From an uncultured Alphaproteobacteria bacterium (lineage in GTDB: Bacteria > Pseudomonadota > Alphaproteobacteria > UBA3830), in the NCBI GenBank assembly GCA_905233185.1, contig CAJODB010000003.1, positions 1 to 64,000 on the forward strand: a DNA stretch of 64,000 nt, given 5' to 3'. A program made the position numbers and the translations under genes. This document shows positions 1 to 7,193 of this stretch, in pieces (position 1 is the first letter of the stretch; each line of letters opens with the position of its first letter). Under the pieces are notes generated by a model. That model was not told the origin of the DNA and did no database searches. It was given only the letters and a program-made list of their open reading frames with translations.

Positions 1-186
1 ACAGCGGCCCATAGCAGCGGTAGCGGCACGCACAGCTACACGGAGATTGACGACTGCGCCACATCCACGGGCGGAACGGCGTACGATGCCGCAGATGAGG
101 CGGCTTTGAAGACGACGCTAGACACCATCGCCGCCGAAATCAAGACATGGGGAGGATACGAGGAGGCGAAAAACGTGACGGAGTAG
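1..186 (+). CDS. TadG-like protein, C-terminal fragment (5' end outside window)
   Basis: The first frame is open from the window edge to a TAG at 184. The 61 residues end in a Cys, a Tyr-Asp-Ala patch (AYDAADEAALKTTL) and a helix ending EIKTWGGYEEAKNVTE. A Cys followed by a (Y)DA.d...L...f..I pattern is typical of the C-terminal von Willebrand A-type region of TadG-like Flp pilus proteins. That is a family resemblance seen by eye, not a search result. The codons are very GC-rich compared with every downstream gene. A TadE-like gene lies about 4.5 kb further on, which supports a Tad-pilus link. The gene body is outside the window, so completeness is unknown. Confidence 0.5.
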   Translation, partial: TAAHSSGSGTHSYTEIDDCATSTGGTAYDAADEAALKTTLDTIAAEIKTWGGYEEAKNVTE

Positions 187-350
187 GGAAGGGAGTAAGC
201 AGACGGAGTACGGCAAACGGCGAGGGGCAGAGACGGCGTACGATGCCGCAGATGAGACGGCTTTGAAGACGACGCTGGACGCCATCGCCGCTGAAATCAA
301 GACTTGGGGAGGATACGAGGAAGCCAAAAACATGACAGAGTAGGGAAGGG
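76..350 (+). repeat. Direct duplication, 157-base offset
   Basis: Bases 76-193 and 233-350 align without gaps and differ by scattered substitutions. Both begin acggcgtacgatgccgcaga and end gagtagggaaggg. The unit covers the end of the TadG-like gene plus its stop codon. The sequence is much richer in G and C than the rest of the window. Confidence 0.85.
233..343 (+). pseudogene. Duplicated 3' end of the TadG-like gene
   Basis: This segment repeats the last codons of the upstream TadG-like frame, with substitutions but no indels, at a fixed offset of 157 bases. It again ends in TAG after EEAKNMTE. It lies in another frame from the first copy and has no start codon or ribosome-binding site of its own. 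It therefore looks like a non-coding duplicate of a gene end. That the ancestral frame is still open suggests the duplication is recent. Confidence 0.55.
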
Positions 351-634
351 CATGCGGAATAAGCGGCTAGGAGAGGGCGGCCTGTGTGGCAGCTGGAGCA
401 TGGCAAGCGGCGAGGGGCAGAGACAGCAAGGCAGCGAGAGCGAGAGAGCAGGACGCAGCAAGCGGCGAGGCTGTACCAGGAGGAGGGAGCAATGGCAGAT
501 GGTGAGGTAGAGGGAACGGGCAGCGACGAAGTAGGGAAGGGCATGCGGAATAAGCGGCTAGGAGAGGGCGGCCTGTGTGGCAGCTGGAGCATGGCAAGCG
601 GCAAGGGGCAAAGACGGCAAGGCGGCGAGAGCGA
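341..634 (+). repeat. Second GC-rich direct duplication, 191-base offset
   Basis: Bases 341-443 and 532-634 align without gaps. The first 70 or so bases look identical, starting tagggaagggcatgcggaat. The later parts differ at a few positions. A shorter relative of the inner motif (gcaaacggcgaggggcagag) also occurs at 213-232. After this block, up to about 690, the DNA stays GC-rich with further copies of gctgtaccaggagga, then switches abruptly to AT-rich. No convincing gene is seen from 344 to 785. Confidence 0.85.
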
Positions 635-785
635 CGGAGGAGGGAAGGCTGTACCAGGAGGAGGGTGCAAGGGAGCGGGGAAGGCTGTATTATATGAAAT
701 AAAACGAAAAAATAACATGTAATAAGGATCTATAACACTAAGACCCAGTGAAAGTTTTTCCCTCTTTTCCCTTGATATATTTAAA

Positions 786-1985
786 TTAGCAGTTGTTTAC
801 AAAAAATTCTGCTGCCATAATTCCGATTCCAGCTACAGCACAAATTATAAGTAGCCATTTCTTCAATTCACGTATGTAAGGCTTTTCTATTTTCGCTTTG
901 AAAAACAAATAGATAGGGAGTAGTATTGCGATTATAACTAAAATAGCTCCTGCAAATCCTAAAATGCGTATGAATGCCTTCGGAACTATGGCAGCAACGA
1001 TATATGAAGGTGCTACTGTTATAAAAACCGCAAGAAATTTTCGCATCCAACTTATTGGAACTCTACTTTTCAACGTCAATCCTAATGATTCGCTTAGCCC
1101 AAGACCGACTCCTATAATTGATGTACAAATCGCCAAAATTGTTACCCACCATATGAGGATTTTGAAATTTTGGAATCCGGAAATGCTTGCTAATTCATTC
1201 ACTAAATCTCCTACATCAATTTTTCCCGCTACCATTTGCATGAAAAAGTCATGATTTAGGCGAAAAACAACACTCAAAGAACTACTTGTCCAGAGCATAT
1301 ATACGAATATCGGAATTAAGCTACCGAAAAAGAATATGCGTCTCTGAACTTTCGCACTTTTTCCGCAATAATCACGCAAAGTATGGAAAATTACCTGATA
1401 TCCAAACGAACAAAATATGACAGTAACTACTGATGCAGCATTACTTGCGGATGGATTTATAATCCACGGGATATTTGATAAATCTACGAAACTGGATATC
1501 ACTCCAATTAAGGCCAGAAAAATAAAAGCAAAAATTATGAAGGCTATATTGTTTAAAGTCGATATTATTTTCATTGGAAATAATAAGATAATAACGCTGA
1601 GAATAGCTAAGCAAGTTTCTACAATAGTGGCTGAAACGTTATAGTGAAAATATACATCGATAAGTTTTTGAATTATTGAAGCTCCTCCGTATATATACAC
1701 GGCAAGAAGAGCATAAGACAATAACTTTACGCTTATTTCACCGATCGCTGCTGCCGTGTTGCCAGAAAAAACTTTTCCTAGTGAACCAAGCGATAATCCT
1801 CGTTCCAGATGAAGATTCAGTTCAACACTGACAAGTGATGTATAGTAAGTTAATAACCATACAAAGATCATAATCGTAAGGCTGGGAACAATTCCGAGTT
1901 TCGCTAAAACCATTGGAAGGGCAATCGTACCGCCTCCTATACAAGTTCCTGCAATCAATAAAATTGATGTAATCTGTTTTCGCAT
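786..1985 (-). CDS. tyrP: Aromatic amino-acid permease (TyrP/Mtr, HAAAP family)
   Basis: Probable inner-membrane, proton-coupled importer of tyrosine or tryptophan. The 399-residue protein is almost wholly hydrophobic, with about eleven membrane segments. It opens with the family's unwound first helix (LIAGTCIGGGTIALPMVLA). Length matches the Trp/Tyr permease family (about 400). The ATG at 1985 follows a GGAAAAG and was chosen over an upstream in-frame TTG at 2000. The upstream region holds a promoter, an aromatic-rich leader peptide and an intrinsic terminator, so expression is probably attenuated by charged aromatic tRNA. This regulation supports an aromatic substrate; which one cannot be read from sequence. 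Such permeases are common in intracellular bacteria such as chlamydiae. Confidence 0.85.
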   Translation of the reverse strand: MRKQITSILLIAGTCIGGGTIALPMVLAKLGIVPSLTIMIFVWLLTYYTSLVSVELNLHLERGLSLGSLGKVFSGNTAAAIGEISVKLLSYALLAVYIYGGASIIQKLIDVYFHYNVSATIVETCLAILSVIILLFPMKIISTLNNIAFIIFAFIFLALIGVISSFVDLSNIPWIINPSASNAASVVTVIFCSFGYQVIFHTLRDYCGKSAKVQRRIFFFGSLIPIFVYMLWTSSSLSVVFRLNHDFFMQMVAGKIDVGDLVNELASISGFQNFKILIWWVTILAICTSIIGVGLGLSESLGLTLKSRVPISWMRKFLAVFITVAPSYIVAAIVPKAFIRILGFAGAILVIIAILLPIYLFFKAKIEKPYIRELKKWLLIICAVAGIGIMAAEFFVNNC

Positions 1986-2051
1986 TTTTCTTTTCCACAA
2001 AAAGCTTTAAAAATTATTAAAAAAGACGAATTAATACAATTAATTTGATGA

Positions 2052-2082
2052 TAAAAATAAAAACCAGCTGCTATAAGCTGGT
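2052..2082 (-). terminator. Intrinsic terminator in the tyrP leader (attenuator)
   Basis: On the minus strand, a perfect 7-bp stem (ACCAGCT/AGCTGGT, loop TATAGC) is followed at once by TTTTATTTTTA. It lies between the promoter and the permease start, so it would stop transcription before the gene. The stop codon of the leader peptide sits in the hairpin loop, as expected for ribosome-mediated attenuation. Confidence 0.75.
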
Positions 2083-2142
2083 AAATCGAACAGCAAATGG
2101 AAAGAAAGAAGATAAGTAATCAATGGAAGCAATAATATCCAC
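2071..2142 (-). CDS. Phe/Tyr-rich leader peptide of the tyrP attenuator
   Basis: A 23-codon frame starts at GTG (2142) about ten bases after AGGAAAGG and ends with TAG inside the terminator hairpin. It reads DIIASIDYLSSFFPFAVRFT after the start and has four Phe and one Tyr, most of them just before the stem. An in-frame ATG at 2169 would lengthen it to 32 residues but would lie before the ribosome-binding site. The layout matches phenylalanine-type leader peptides known from pheA and pheST operons. Coding here is inferred from position and composition. Confidence 0.65.
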   Translation of the reverse strand: MDIIASIDYLSSFFPFAVRFTSL

Positions 2143-2197
2143 TTTTTTATATCCTTTCCTGATATCCATTTTCTAAAATATTCTTTATGTGCAGCTA

Positions 2198-2226
2198 TAT
2201 ATAAGTGATTTTTTAAATTTTTTCAA
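2198..2226 (-). promoter_or_regulatory. Promoter of the tyrP leader
   Basis: On the minus strand, TTGAAA (2226-2221) and TATATA (2203-2198) are separated by exactly 17 bases. This is a good sigma-70 promoter about 50 bases upstream of the leader-peptide start. Confidence 0.6.
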
Positions 2227-2260
2227 TATTTGTTAGATCAATAAATTTCCTAAATATAGA

Positions 2261-2339
2261 TCTTGCGAAAGTCGAAGATGGCATTTGGAAGACGTTGATT
2301 ATCAGTATACAGAAAAACGCCGAAAATGGTTTTCGCAGA
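2261..2339 (+). repeat. Dispersed palindromic element, copy A
   Basis: An approximately 78-base element with imperfect terminal inverted repeats (tcttgcgaaagtc / tttcgcagac). Its core (ggaagacgttgattatcag) recurs in two other intergenic regions of the window at 18339 and 50312. It lies between the divergent tyrP promoter and the next gene and has no coding frame. Confidence 0.65.
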
Positions 2340-2412
2340 CAACCGTATTTAGAAAGAATTTTTATTATTCAAGATCTCTAATGACTCTTTCCTGATTTTA
2401 TCACTACAGTAC

Positions 2413-2442
2413 TGGACAATATACGATCTGAAATGTTACAAT
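2413..2442 (+). promoter_or_regulatory. Possible promoter of the 2480 gene
   Basis: TGGACA and TACAAT are 18 bases apart, about 40 bases upstream of the start codon. The spacing is acceptable and the -10 is close to consensus. Confidence 0.35.
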
Positions 2443-2479
2443 TATTCAAATAAGTTGTTATTAATCGCGAAGGTGAGTC

Positions 2480-2827
2480 ATGAACAGCGTTGCATTTATG
2501 GTATTGTTCGCGTTGTTGTTTTCCGTGGTGATTTTTCGTAAAAAAATTAAAAGTTATGCCTTAGAAGGAAGAGTCAAATTGCGTGATAGTGCTGTTTCAG
2601 TTGAAAATGTTGCTGCTTCTTTTCCTGTCATAACGGATTTCACTGATATAGAAGACTGTCTAAAATCATCTGAAGATTGCGATGTAACGTATAAAACAAA
2701 GTCATCACATACAACGGCATCTTCAATAAAAAAAGTCGAGTATGCGATGGCATCAAATGATGAGAAAAATCCTCCAAAATACAATCCGACAGTATTGCAA
2801 GATATTTATCCTACCGATCCTGCGTGA
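2480..2827 (+). CDS. Small membrane-anchored protein of unknown function
   Basis: This encodes 115 residues and is not recognised. The ATG follows AAGGTGAG at good spacing. Residues 3-20 form one hydrophobic segment (VAFMVLFALLFSVVIF) followed by RKKIK, so the rest is probably cytoplasmic. That remainder is polar and rich in Ser, Thr, Asp and Lys, with no clear domain. The layout resembles TatA superficially, but no amphipathic helix with the TatA Phe-Gly hinge is present. It stands alone between the tyrP leader and a convergent methyltransferase gene. Confidence rests on the ribosome-binding site and a possible promoter. Confidence 0.55.
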   Translation: MNSVAFMVLFALLFSVVIFRKKIKSYALEGRVKLRDSAVSVENVAASFPVITDFTDIEDCLKSSEDCDVTYKTKSSHTTASSIKKVEYAMASNDEKNPPKYNPTVLQDIYPTDPA

Positions 2828-2850
2828 AAAACAATTTGCGCTTCATTATT

Positions 2851-3888
2851 TTATCTAAGTATCTCTTCAGGATATGCGAAAAGTATCATTTCATTAAAAT
2901 CACCTGAATCGAATTGTTGTAATTTAAATTCGAATACATAATTCTTTAAATTCTTTTCCAAAAGTGGTTTTATCTCAAATAATTCATGGCTATTATGATA
3001 AATGCCCAACGATAAAACAGGACGTTGTTCGATTATCGTCTTCATAGCGCCTTTTATGACATGCAAACCATATCCTTCGACATCCATTTTTATTAATCCG
3101 ACCTTAAATTTATGCTTTTTATATTCTTCATCGATAGTGGTCATTTGAATTGCATAGTCATTCCCGCTTTTCAATTTATTTGCGGAAAATGCGCTATTTG
3201 TGCCGTTACTTATATTCATAGTACAAACTCGCTCTCCTAGAGCTTCAGGGATTAATTTATAACCTGACTTTATGTTATTTAATCGCATAACTTTTTGAAA
3301 TTTCTCCAAATTCTGTTTTGAAAATTCGTAACAATAAATCGTTCCTTGGGTGTAATTTCGCAAGACGAGCAAAGAATCGCCGACAAAAGCGCCACAATCT
3401 AAAATATCTTTATCTTTTACGTATTCTTGTATTTTTTTATTGGCAAATCTTAAACCATGATGAAAATAAAAAACCTCTGGATCATGCTTTTCTCCGTCCA
3501 TATCGTATTTTTTCTCAATTTCTTCTTTTTCCATTAGCCATTGCTTCTCATGTTTGTACTGATATTCCGGAAAAGAGATTGAATGTTCTTCGAAACGAAG
3601 TTTGAAGAGAAAATTACGATATACTAGAGCATTAAGGACGTAATTCAACACTTCATTAGATTCCGTATCAAGACCTTTTCGGAGGGAATTTAGCTTTTTC
3701 TCCGCATGTTTTTGGAATATCTCTGCTTTTATTGCCAATCCTTGTTCTGAAGCAACGTTGAAATTATCTTTCGCAAAAATTTTTGTTAATTTTATGCATT
3801 CTTCCATTTCTTCATGACATACATAAGTATTTATTGCAAACAAAACAGCAAGTACCGAAGAAAATGTTAAATATACCAGTTTGCTCAT
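2851..3888 (-). CDS. FkbM-family methyltransferase with membrane anchor
   Basis: Predicted SAM-dependent methyltransferase, probably O-methylating a sugar or small molecule; the substrate is unknown. An N-terminal hydrophobic segment (LVYLTFSSVLAVLFAI) acts as signal or anchor. A charged helical stretch follows, then the FkbM domain in the C-terminal half. The SAM-binding motif is ILDCGAFVGDS, and the late motif is LIKMDVEGYG. The start was set at ATG 3888, preceded by AGGAAAAA, rather than the TTG at 3921. With 345 residues it is longer than the bare FkbM domain because of the N-terminal region. It ends about 20 bases from the convergent gene at 2480-2827. Confidence 0.8.
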   Translation of the reverse strand: MSKLVYLTFSSVLAVLFAINTYVCHEEMEECIKLTKIFAKDNFNVASEQGLAIKAEIFQKHAEKKLNSLRKGLDTESNEVLNYVLNALVYRNFLFKLRFEEHSISFPEYQYKHEKQWLMEKEEIEKKYDMDGEKHDPEVFYFHHGLRFANKKIQEYVKDKDILDCGAFVGDSLLVLRNYTQGTIYCYEFSKQNLEKFQKVMRLNNIKSGYKLIPEALGERVCTMNISNGTNSAFSANKLKSGNDYAIQMTTIDEEYKKHKFKVGLIKMDVEGYGLHVIKGAMKTIIEQRPVLSLGIYHNSHELFEIKPLLEKNLKNYVFEFKLQQFDSGDFNEMILFAYPEEILR

Positions 3889-4048
3889 TTTTTTATTTTT
3901 CCTAAAAAAATTAACTTTCAAAAAATTATTACAGATATTGTTAAAAATAAGTTAATGCACAATAAAGTTATTTATAAAAAACAACTGGCTTTATTCTTTT
4001 GCTATATATTGATACAATAATGGTCATATATTTTTGAAAGAGTTTTTT

Positions 4049-4615
4049 ATGATCCCGAATATTTTGACACTTTCGAGGATTTTTTCGATTCCGTTTATCA
4101 TCGTATGTTTCTATATCAGCGATTTTGCTGCGCATTGTGTGGCTACAATTCTTTTTATTATCGCATGCATAACCGACTTTTTTGATGGTTATCTTGCAAG
4201 ACAGTGGAAGCAAGTATCCGCTTTCGGGCGTTTTTTGGATCCTGTAGCTGACAAACTCTTGGTATCAACAATATTGCTAATGCTATCGGGAACAGGGGCA
4301 ATATCAGGGATACATCTTGTTGGTGCATGTATAATTTTAGCCAGAGAAATAATAGTTTCAGGATTAAGAGAATTTTTATCTGAAATGCGTTTGAGAATTC
4401 CTGTTACAAAGTATGCAAAATGGAAGACTGCAACACAGATGTTTTCTATAACATGTTTGCTTACTTCTGCAATGTTTCCAGAAATAGAAGAGATAAAGAA
4501 CATTGGCATTATTTTTTTATGGATCGCTGTGCTTATGACTCTTGTTACGGGAGCCAGATACTTGAAGTTCGGAATTGTTAGAATCGCAGACGAAGCTTTT
4601 CCTGAAAGAGAATAA
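4049..4615 (+). CDS. pgsA: CDP-diacylglycerol--glycerol-3-phosphate 3-phosphatidyltransferase
   Basis: Makes phosphatidylglycerol phosphate in the inner membrane, the committed step to phosphatidylglycerol and cardiolipin. The CDP-alcohol phosphotransferase signature is intact: DFFDGYLARQ, then G (FGRF), then DPVADK, giving all the conserved Asp residues. The opening IPNILTLSRI is typical of the family. Several membrane helices follow. The length of 188 residues is normal. The ATG at 4049 follows a GAAAGAG and was preferred to an upstream in-frame TTG at 4034. Confidence 0.93.
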   Translation: MIPNILTLSRIFSIPFIIVCFYISDFAAHCVATILFIIACITDFFDGYLARQWKQVSAFGRFLDPVADKLLVSTILLMLSGTGAISGIHLVGACIILAREIIVSGLREFLSEMRLRIPVTKYAKWKTATQMFSITCLLTSAMFPEIEEIKNIGIIFLWIAVLMTLVTGARYLKFGIVRIADEAFPERE

Positions 4616-4668
4616 GGGCTATCTGATAAATCTTTCCGATTTCTTAACCTTTCTTTACTAAAATCAGC

Positions 4669-5439
4669 TTGAACAAAATTAGAAAAGGTTATTACCATGT
4701 TCAAACAGCAGCGAAGCATTCTCGGCAAAATTTGCGGGGGGGGGTATTCGCCCTCTTACACAGAATCTTACATTCCTGCAAACGCAATAAAGGCGGAATT
4801 CTTATCGAATTTGCGTTTAGTATTCCTGTTTGTATCTCCCTTTTATTTTTTGTACATGATCATTTCCGATTCTATGAATTGAAAAATAAGCTGAGGTCAT
4901 CAACATATCTCATTGCTAGCATGATTCAACAGATAAACAACTTGAAATCGAATAAACAATTGTTGTTATCTGATATGAAAAAGATAGTATTTGCAGGGAG
5001 TTTAAATCTCTTTCATACAAATTCTATGTTTTATCCATATCCCCTTGGAATTACACCATATGCATATTTTCAGTATGTGAAAAGAGTTGAATCGAACAAA
5101 TATAATTACCAAGCTTTCTGGATAAATGCGAATAATAACTCTTCATCTCCTGCAACATTAGATGGAGGAGGTTATGCTAATGCATCAACAACAAAAACTT
5201 TATCACAAATAATCGACATTCATCCTGACTTGGAATGTCATAAAGACGGAGATGAACGCCTACTAATAAACTATTGGTTTGGGGCAATGTGTGGAAACGA
5301 ATCAAGTTCCAAATTGGGATTGCTCATAATGAAACCGAAATGGGGCAGTAGAGGATACTCATTAGATAACAAAGGCAGTTTTTCATATGTACTAATTATT
5401 ACACCTAAACCAGGATTATTTCCTTTAAAAAAGGATTGA
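4669..5439 (+). CDS. TadE-like pseudopilin, start interrupted by G9 tract
   Basis: Probable Flp/Tad pilus minor component, inserted in the inner membrane. The TadE signature is a basic stretch, GGILIEFAFSIPV with the conserved Glu, then a long hydrophobic helix. The C-terminal 190 residues have no obvious domain. The frame opens at a TTG (4669) with no ribosome-binding site. A better start, ATG 4697, lies eight bases after AAAAGG but is in another frame. It joins the TadE frame only if the run of nine G at 4736-4744 gains one G or loses two. As written the gene may be off, or may use the weak TTG. A sequencing error is the other explanation. Confidence 0.65.
   Translation: MNKIRKGYYHVQTAAKHSRQNLRGGVFALLHRILHSCKRNKGGILIEFAFSIPVCISLLFFVHDHFRFYELKNKLRSSTYLIASMIQQINNLKSNKQLLLSDMKKIVFAGSLNLFHTNSMFYPYPLGITPYAYFQYVKRVESNKYNYQAFWINANNNSSSPATLDGGGYANASTTKTLSQIIDIHPDLECHKDGDERLLINYWFGAMCGNESSSKLGLLIMKPKWGSRGYSLDNKGSFSYVLIITPKPGLFPLKKD
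4736..4744 (+). repeat. Poly-G tract (9 G) inside the TadE-like gene
   Basis: Nine consecutive G in an AT-rich neighbourhood, thirteen codons after ATG 4697. Ten G would give GGG GGG GGG GTA TTC and enter the TadE frame. Nine G lead to a 61-residue dead-end frame ending at 4882. The tract is preceded by TTGC, as is the other G9 tract at 53808. Confidence 0.9.
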
Positions 5440-5867
5440 TAAAATAACGAAAAAATGACTTTTTCGATAGCGCTATTGTTTTTCATCAAAATGGATTATA
5501 AGATTTTTCGTATTCAAAAGTATGTTTATCAAAAACTTTTCAAATGTATTCAGAGGATTTCTCTACATTTTTGAGTCGGGAGTTATCCGAAAATTCATAT
5601 ACTTCTTTTCAGAAGGAAGTTAATATGACAACATATTATTAGTTAATTCAACCACGAAACCAGCAACTTGCCTGGTGTTGTGGAGTTAACTTAAACCTAA
5701 AAACGGACGATAATATGAATGTCACACTAAACAACTACTTATGGTATGAAATCTCACAAAAAAATTTTCATAAATTCCAATAAATATTTGTTTAGTGCCC
5801 GTTAGTTCGATCTTGCATCTTTTTTATTTGCCATATTAAAAGCTTTCCAAACTCCATCTCATTTACA
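5440..5867 (+). other. Intergenic region with layered hairpin and tiny frames
   Basis: There is no gene of normal size here. AGAAGGAAG precedes a five-codon frame (MTTYY, 5624-5641). It is followed at once by a layered hairpin at 5641-5691: AGTTAA/TTAACT outside, CCAC/GTGG next, ACCAG/CTGGT inside with an 8-base loop. A 22-residue frame (5715-5783, ATG after GGACG) lies downstream and runs towards the convergent hcp gene. This could be a structured small RNA or a decayed leader; neither is shown. The remainder is AT-rich with nothing recognisable. Confidence 0.3.
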
Positions 5868-6443
5868 TTATCCCTTAGAGTTTACTTTCAGCGACAATGT
5901 ATCGAACTCCATGCTTGTTACGCCTTGTTTTTGTCCTTTATCATCATAATGAATATGCGTGTCTTCTCCTTTTATAAAGCTAAAAGCGAACACGATCAAA
6001 TCGCTGTCTTGCGTATATCTTTTCATAGAACAATTTTCAAAAGTCATTTCTTGAATTACCACTATGCTTTTTTTCAAAGTAATGAATCGTTTTATTGCAA
6101 GATTAGCGATTTTATGGCCTTCTATTACCGCTGCATGAATTTTCGGTCCCCAAGATCCGTATTTCATGCAAACAATAACGTCCTGCAGACTTACACGTCC
6201 ATCTCCTTCAAGTTCTCCTGAGCTGCTGTGTACAATTTTTCGCTCAGATGATGTACTTATTTCCAGACATGGGCTTGCGTCTTTGAAACCTTCCATACTG
6301 CTTGAAAATAGTTCTTTACATTGAATAACACACTGCGGAGTATGCGATTTTTCATGTATTTCATGCTTTTGTCCGGGATGTTCACGATTTCTTTCGAACA
6401 TTTCTCTGCTGATTGTGAAAAAATAATCGGTATTCATTTCCAT
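5868..6443 (-). CDS. Hcp-like (TssD) type VI secretion tube protein, copy 2
   Basis: This 191-residue protein has an Hcp-like C-terminal two thirds. A CMKYGSWGPKI segment precedes short beta strands, then EMTFENCSMKRYTQDSD and FAFSFIKGEDTHIHYDDKGQ. This order matches the last strands of Hcp folds, where the 'E(D/N)v.v..Y' strand is followed by a hydrophobic strand and a 'Y...dG' end. Hcp forms hexamer rings stacked inside the T6SS sheath and carries effectors. The first 90 residues are polar and unusual for Hcp. It lies last in a minus-strand run after tssBC and the sister copy. The start may be ATG 6443 or, better spaced from GAGGGG, ATG 6437. Assignment is by eye. Confidence 0.6.
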   Translation of the reverse strand: MEMNTDYFFTISREMFERNREHPGQKHEIHEKSHTPQCVIQCKELFSSSMEGFKDASPCLEISTSSERKIVHSSSGELEGDGRVSLQDVIVCMKYGSWGPKIHAAVIEGHKIANLAIKRFITLKKSIVVIQEMTFENCSMKRYTQDSDLIVFAFSFIKGEDTHIHYDDKGQKQGVTSMEFDTLSLKVNSKG

Positions 6444-6547
6444 GTTCCCCTCTATAAAAAAAATTAAAAATAAAAATTTACAGATACAACATGAAAAACA
6501 TGAAAGTCTTACGAAAAATACAAAAAATACTGAAAAAAATTCAACTA

Positions 6548-7135
6548 TTAAGAGCCAAAAAATGCGGCTTCAAAATCATATTCACTGGATACTTTTCCTA
6601 ATGGCTTATGATTACTGTCATACATTGTGATTGTGTCATTTACTATCGCAAAAATGAATGAAAAAGCTATCACATCACCATCTTGCTTATACGAACGCAG
6701 CAAACATTTTTTAAAAGTTACAACCTGGATAGGTTTCAGTTCTCCTTCAATACTCTTCATGCGATGTATTTCTATTTGGTCTATTTTGTTTGCTTTAAAC
6801 ATGCGTTCTTGAAGCTTTGGTCCCCATTGTCCGAATCTCATGCAAACAAAAGTCGGTCTTGCGAGCATTCTGCCATCTTGGGAGTTTTCTCCTGAAGAAT
6901 CGTATGTACCATTTCTCGCAAATTCCATTTCTACATTTAGACATGGTGCGGCTGTTTCCATATAATCGCCATCGCTAATATCGCTATCGAATATATCTTT
7001 ACTTTTAATAAGGTATTGAGGAGTTTCAGCGGCACCGTTGAAAACGTTTATGCCGTCTCCACTCTTATCAAGCATGTTAGAGCTTCTACTATTGTTGCCG
7101 AACATGCCGAAAACATTCTCTCTACCAGCGCTCAT
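6548..7135 (-). CDS. Hcp-like (TssD) type VI secretion tube protein, copy 1
   Basis: This 195-residue paralogue of the downstream protein shares CMRFGQWGPKL, VVTFKKCLLRSYKQDGD and AFSFIFAIVNDTITMYDSNHK in the same order. The C-terminal half fits the Hcp strand pattern; the N-terminal 90 residues (rich in Asn, Ser and Gly) diverge. The ATG at 7135 follows GAGGATGAT. It lies 58 bases after the fused sheath gene tssBC on the same strand, the usual position of hcp in T6SS loci. Two copies with diverged N-termini could be a structural tube subunit and an evolved, cargo-bearing version; this is inference. Confidence 0.65.
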   Translation of the reverse strand: MSAGRENVFGMFGNNSRSSNMLDKSGDGINVFNGAAETPQYLIKSKDIFDSDISDGDYMETAAPCLNVEMEFARNGTYDSSGENSQDGRMLARPTFVCMRFGQWGPKLQERMFKANKIDQIEIHRMKSIEGELKPIQVVTFKKCLLRSYKQDGDVIAFSFIFAIVNDTITMYDSNHKPLGKVSSEYDFEAAFFGS

Positions 7136-7193
7136 ATCATCCTCACAAAAACAACTTCATCGTTCTAGAATATAACCACAAAACTACATAATA

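Noticed and set aside
140..718. Long minus-strand frames rich in Ser, Pro and Leu in the GC-rich segment
   Set aside because: They are low-complexity, overlap the direct repeats, lack ribosome-binding sites, and run against the TadG-like frame. They look like artefacts of high GC.
4697..4882. A separate 61-residue gene starting at ATG 4697
   Set aside because: After the G9 tract it is the out-of-frame reading of the TadE-like gene and carries no domain. It is better seen as the off state of that gene.
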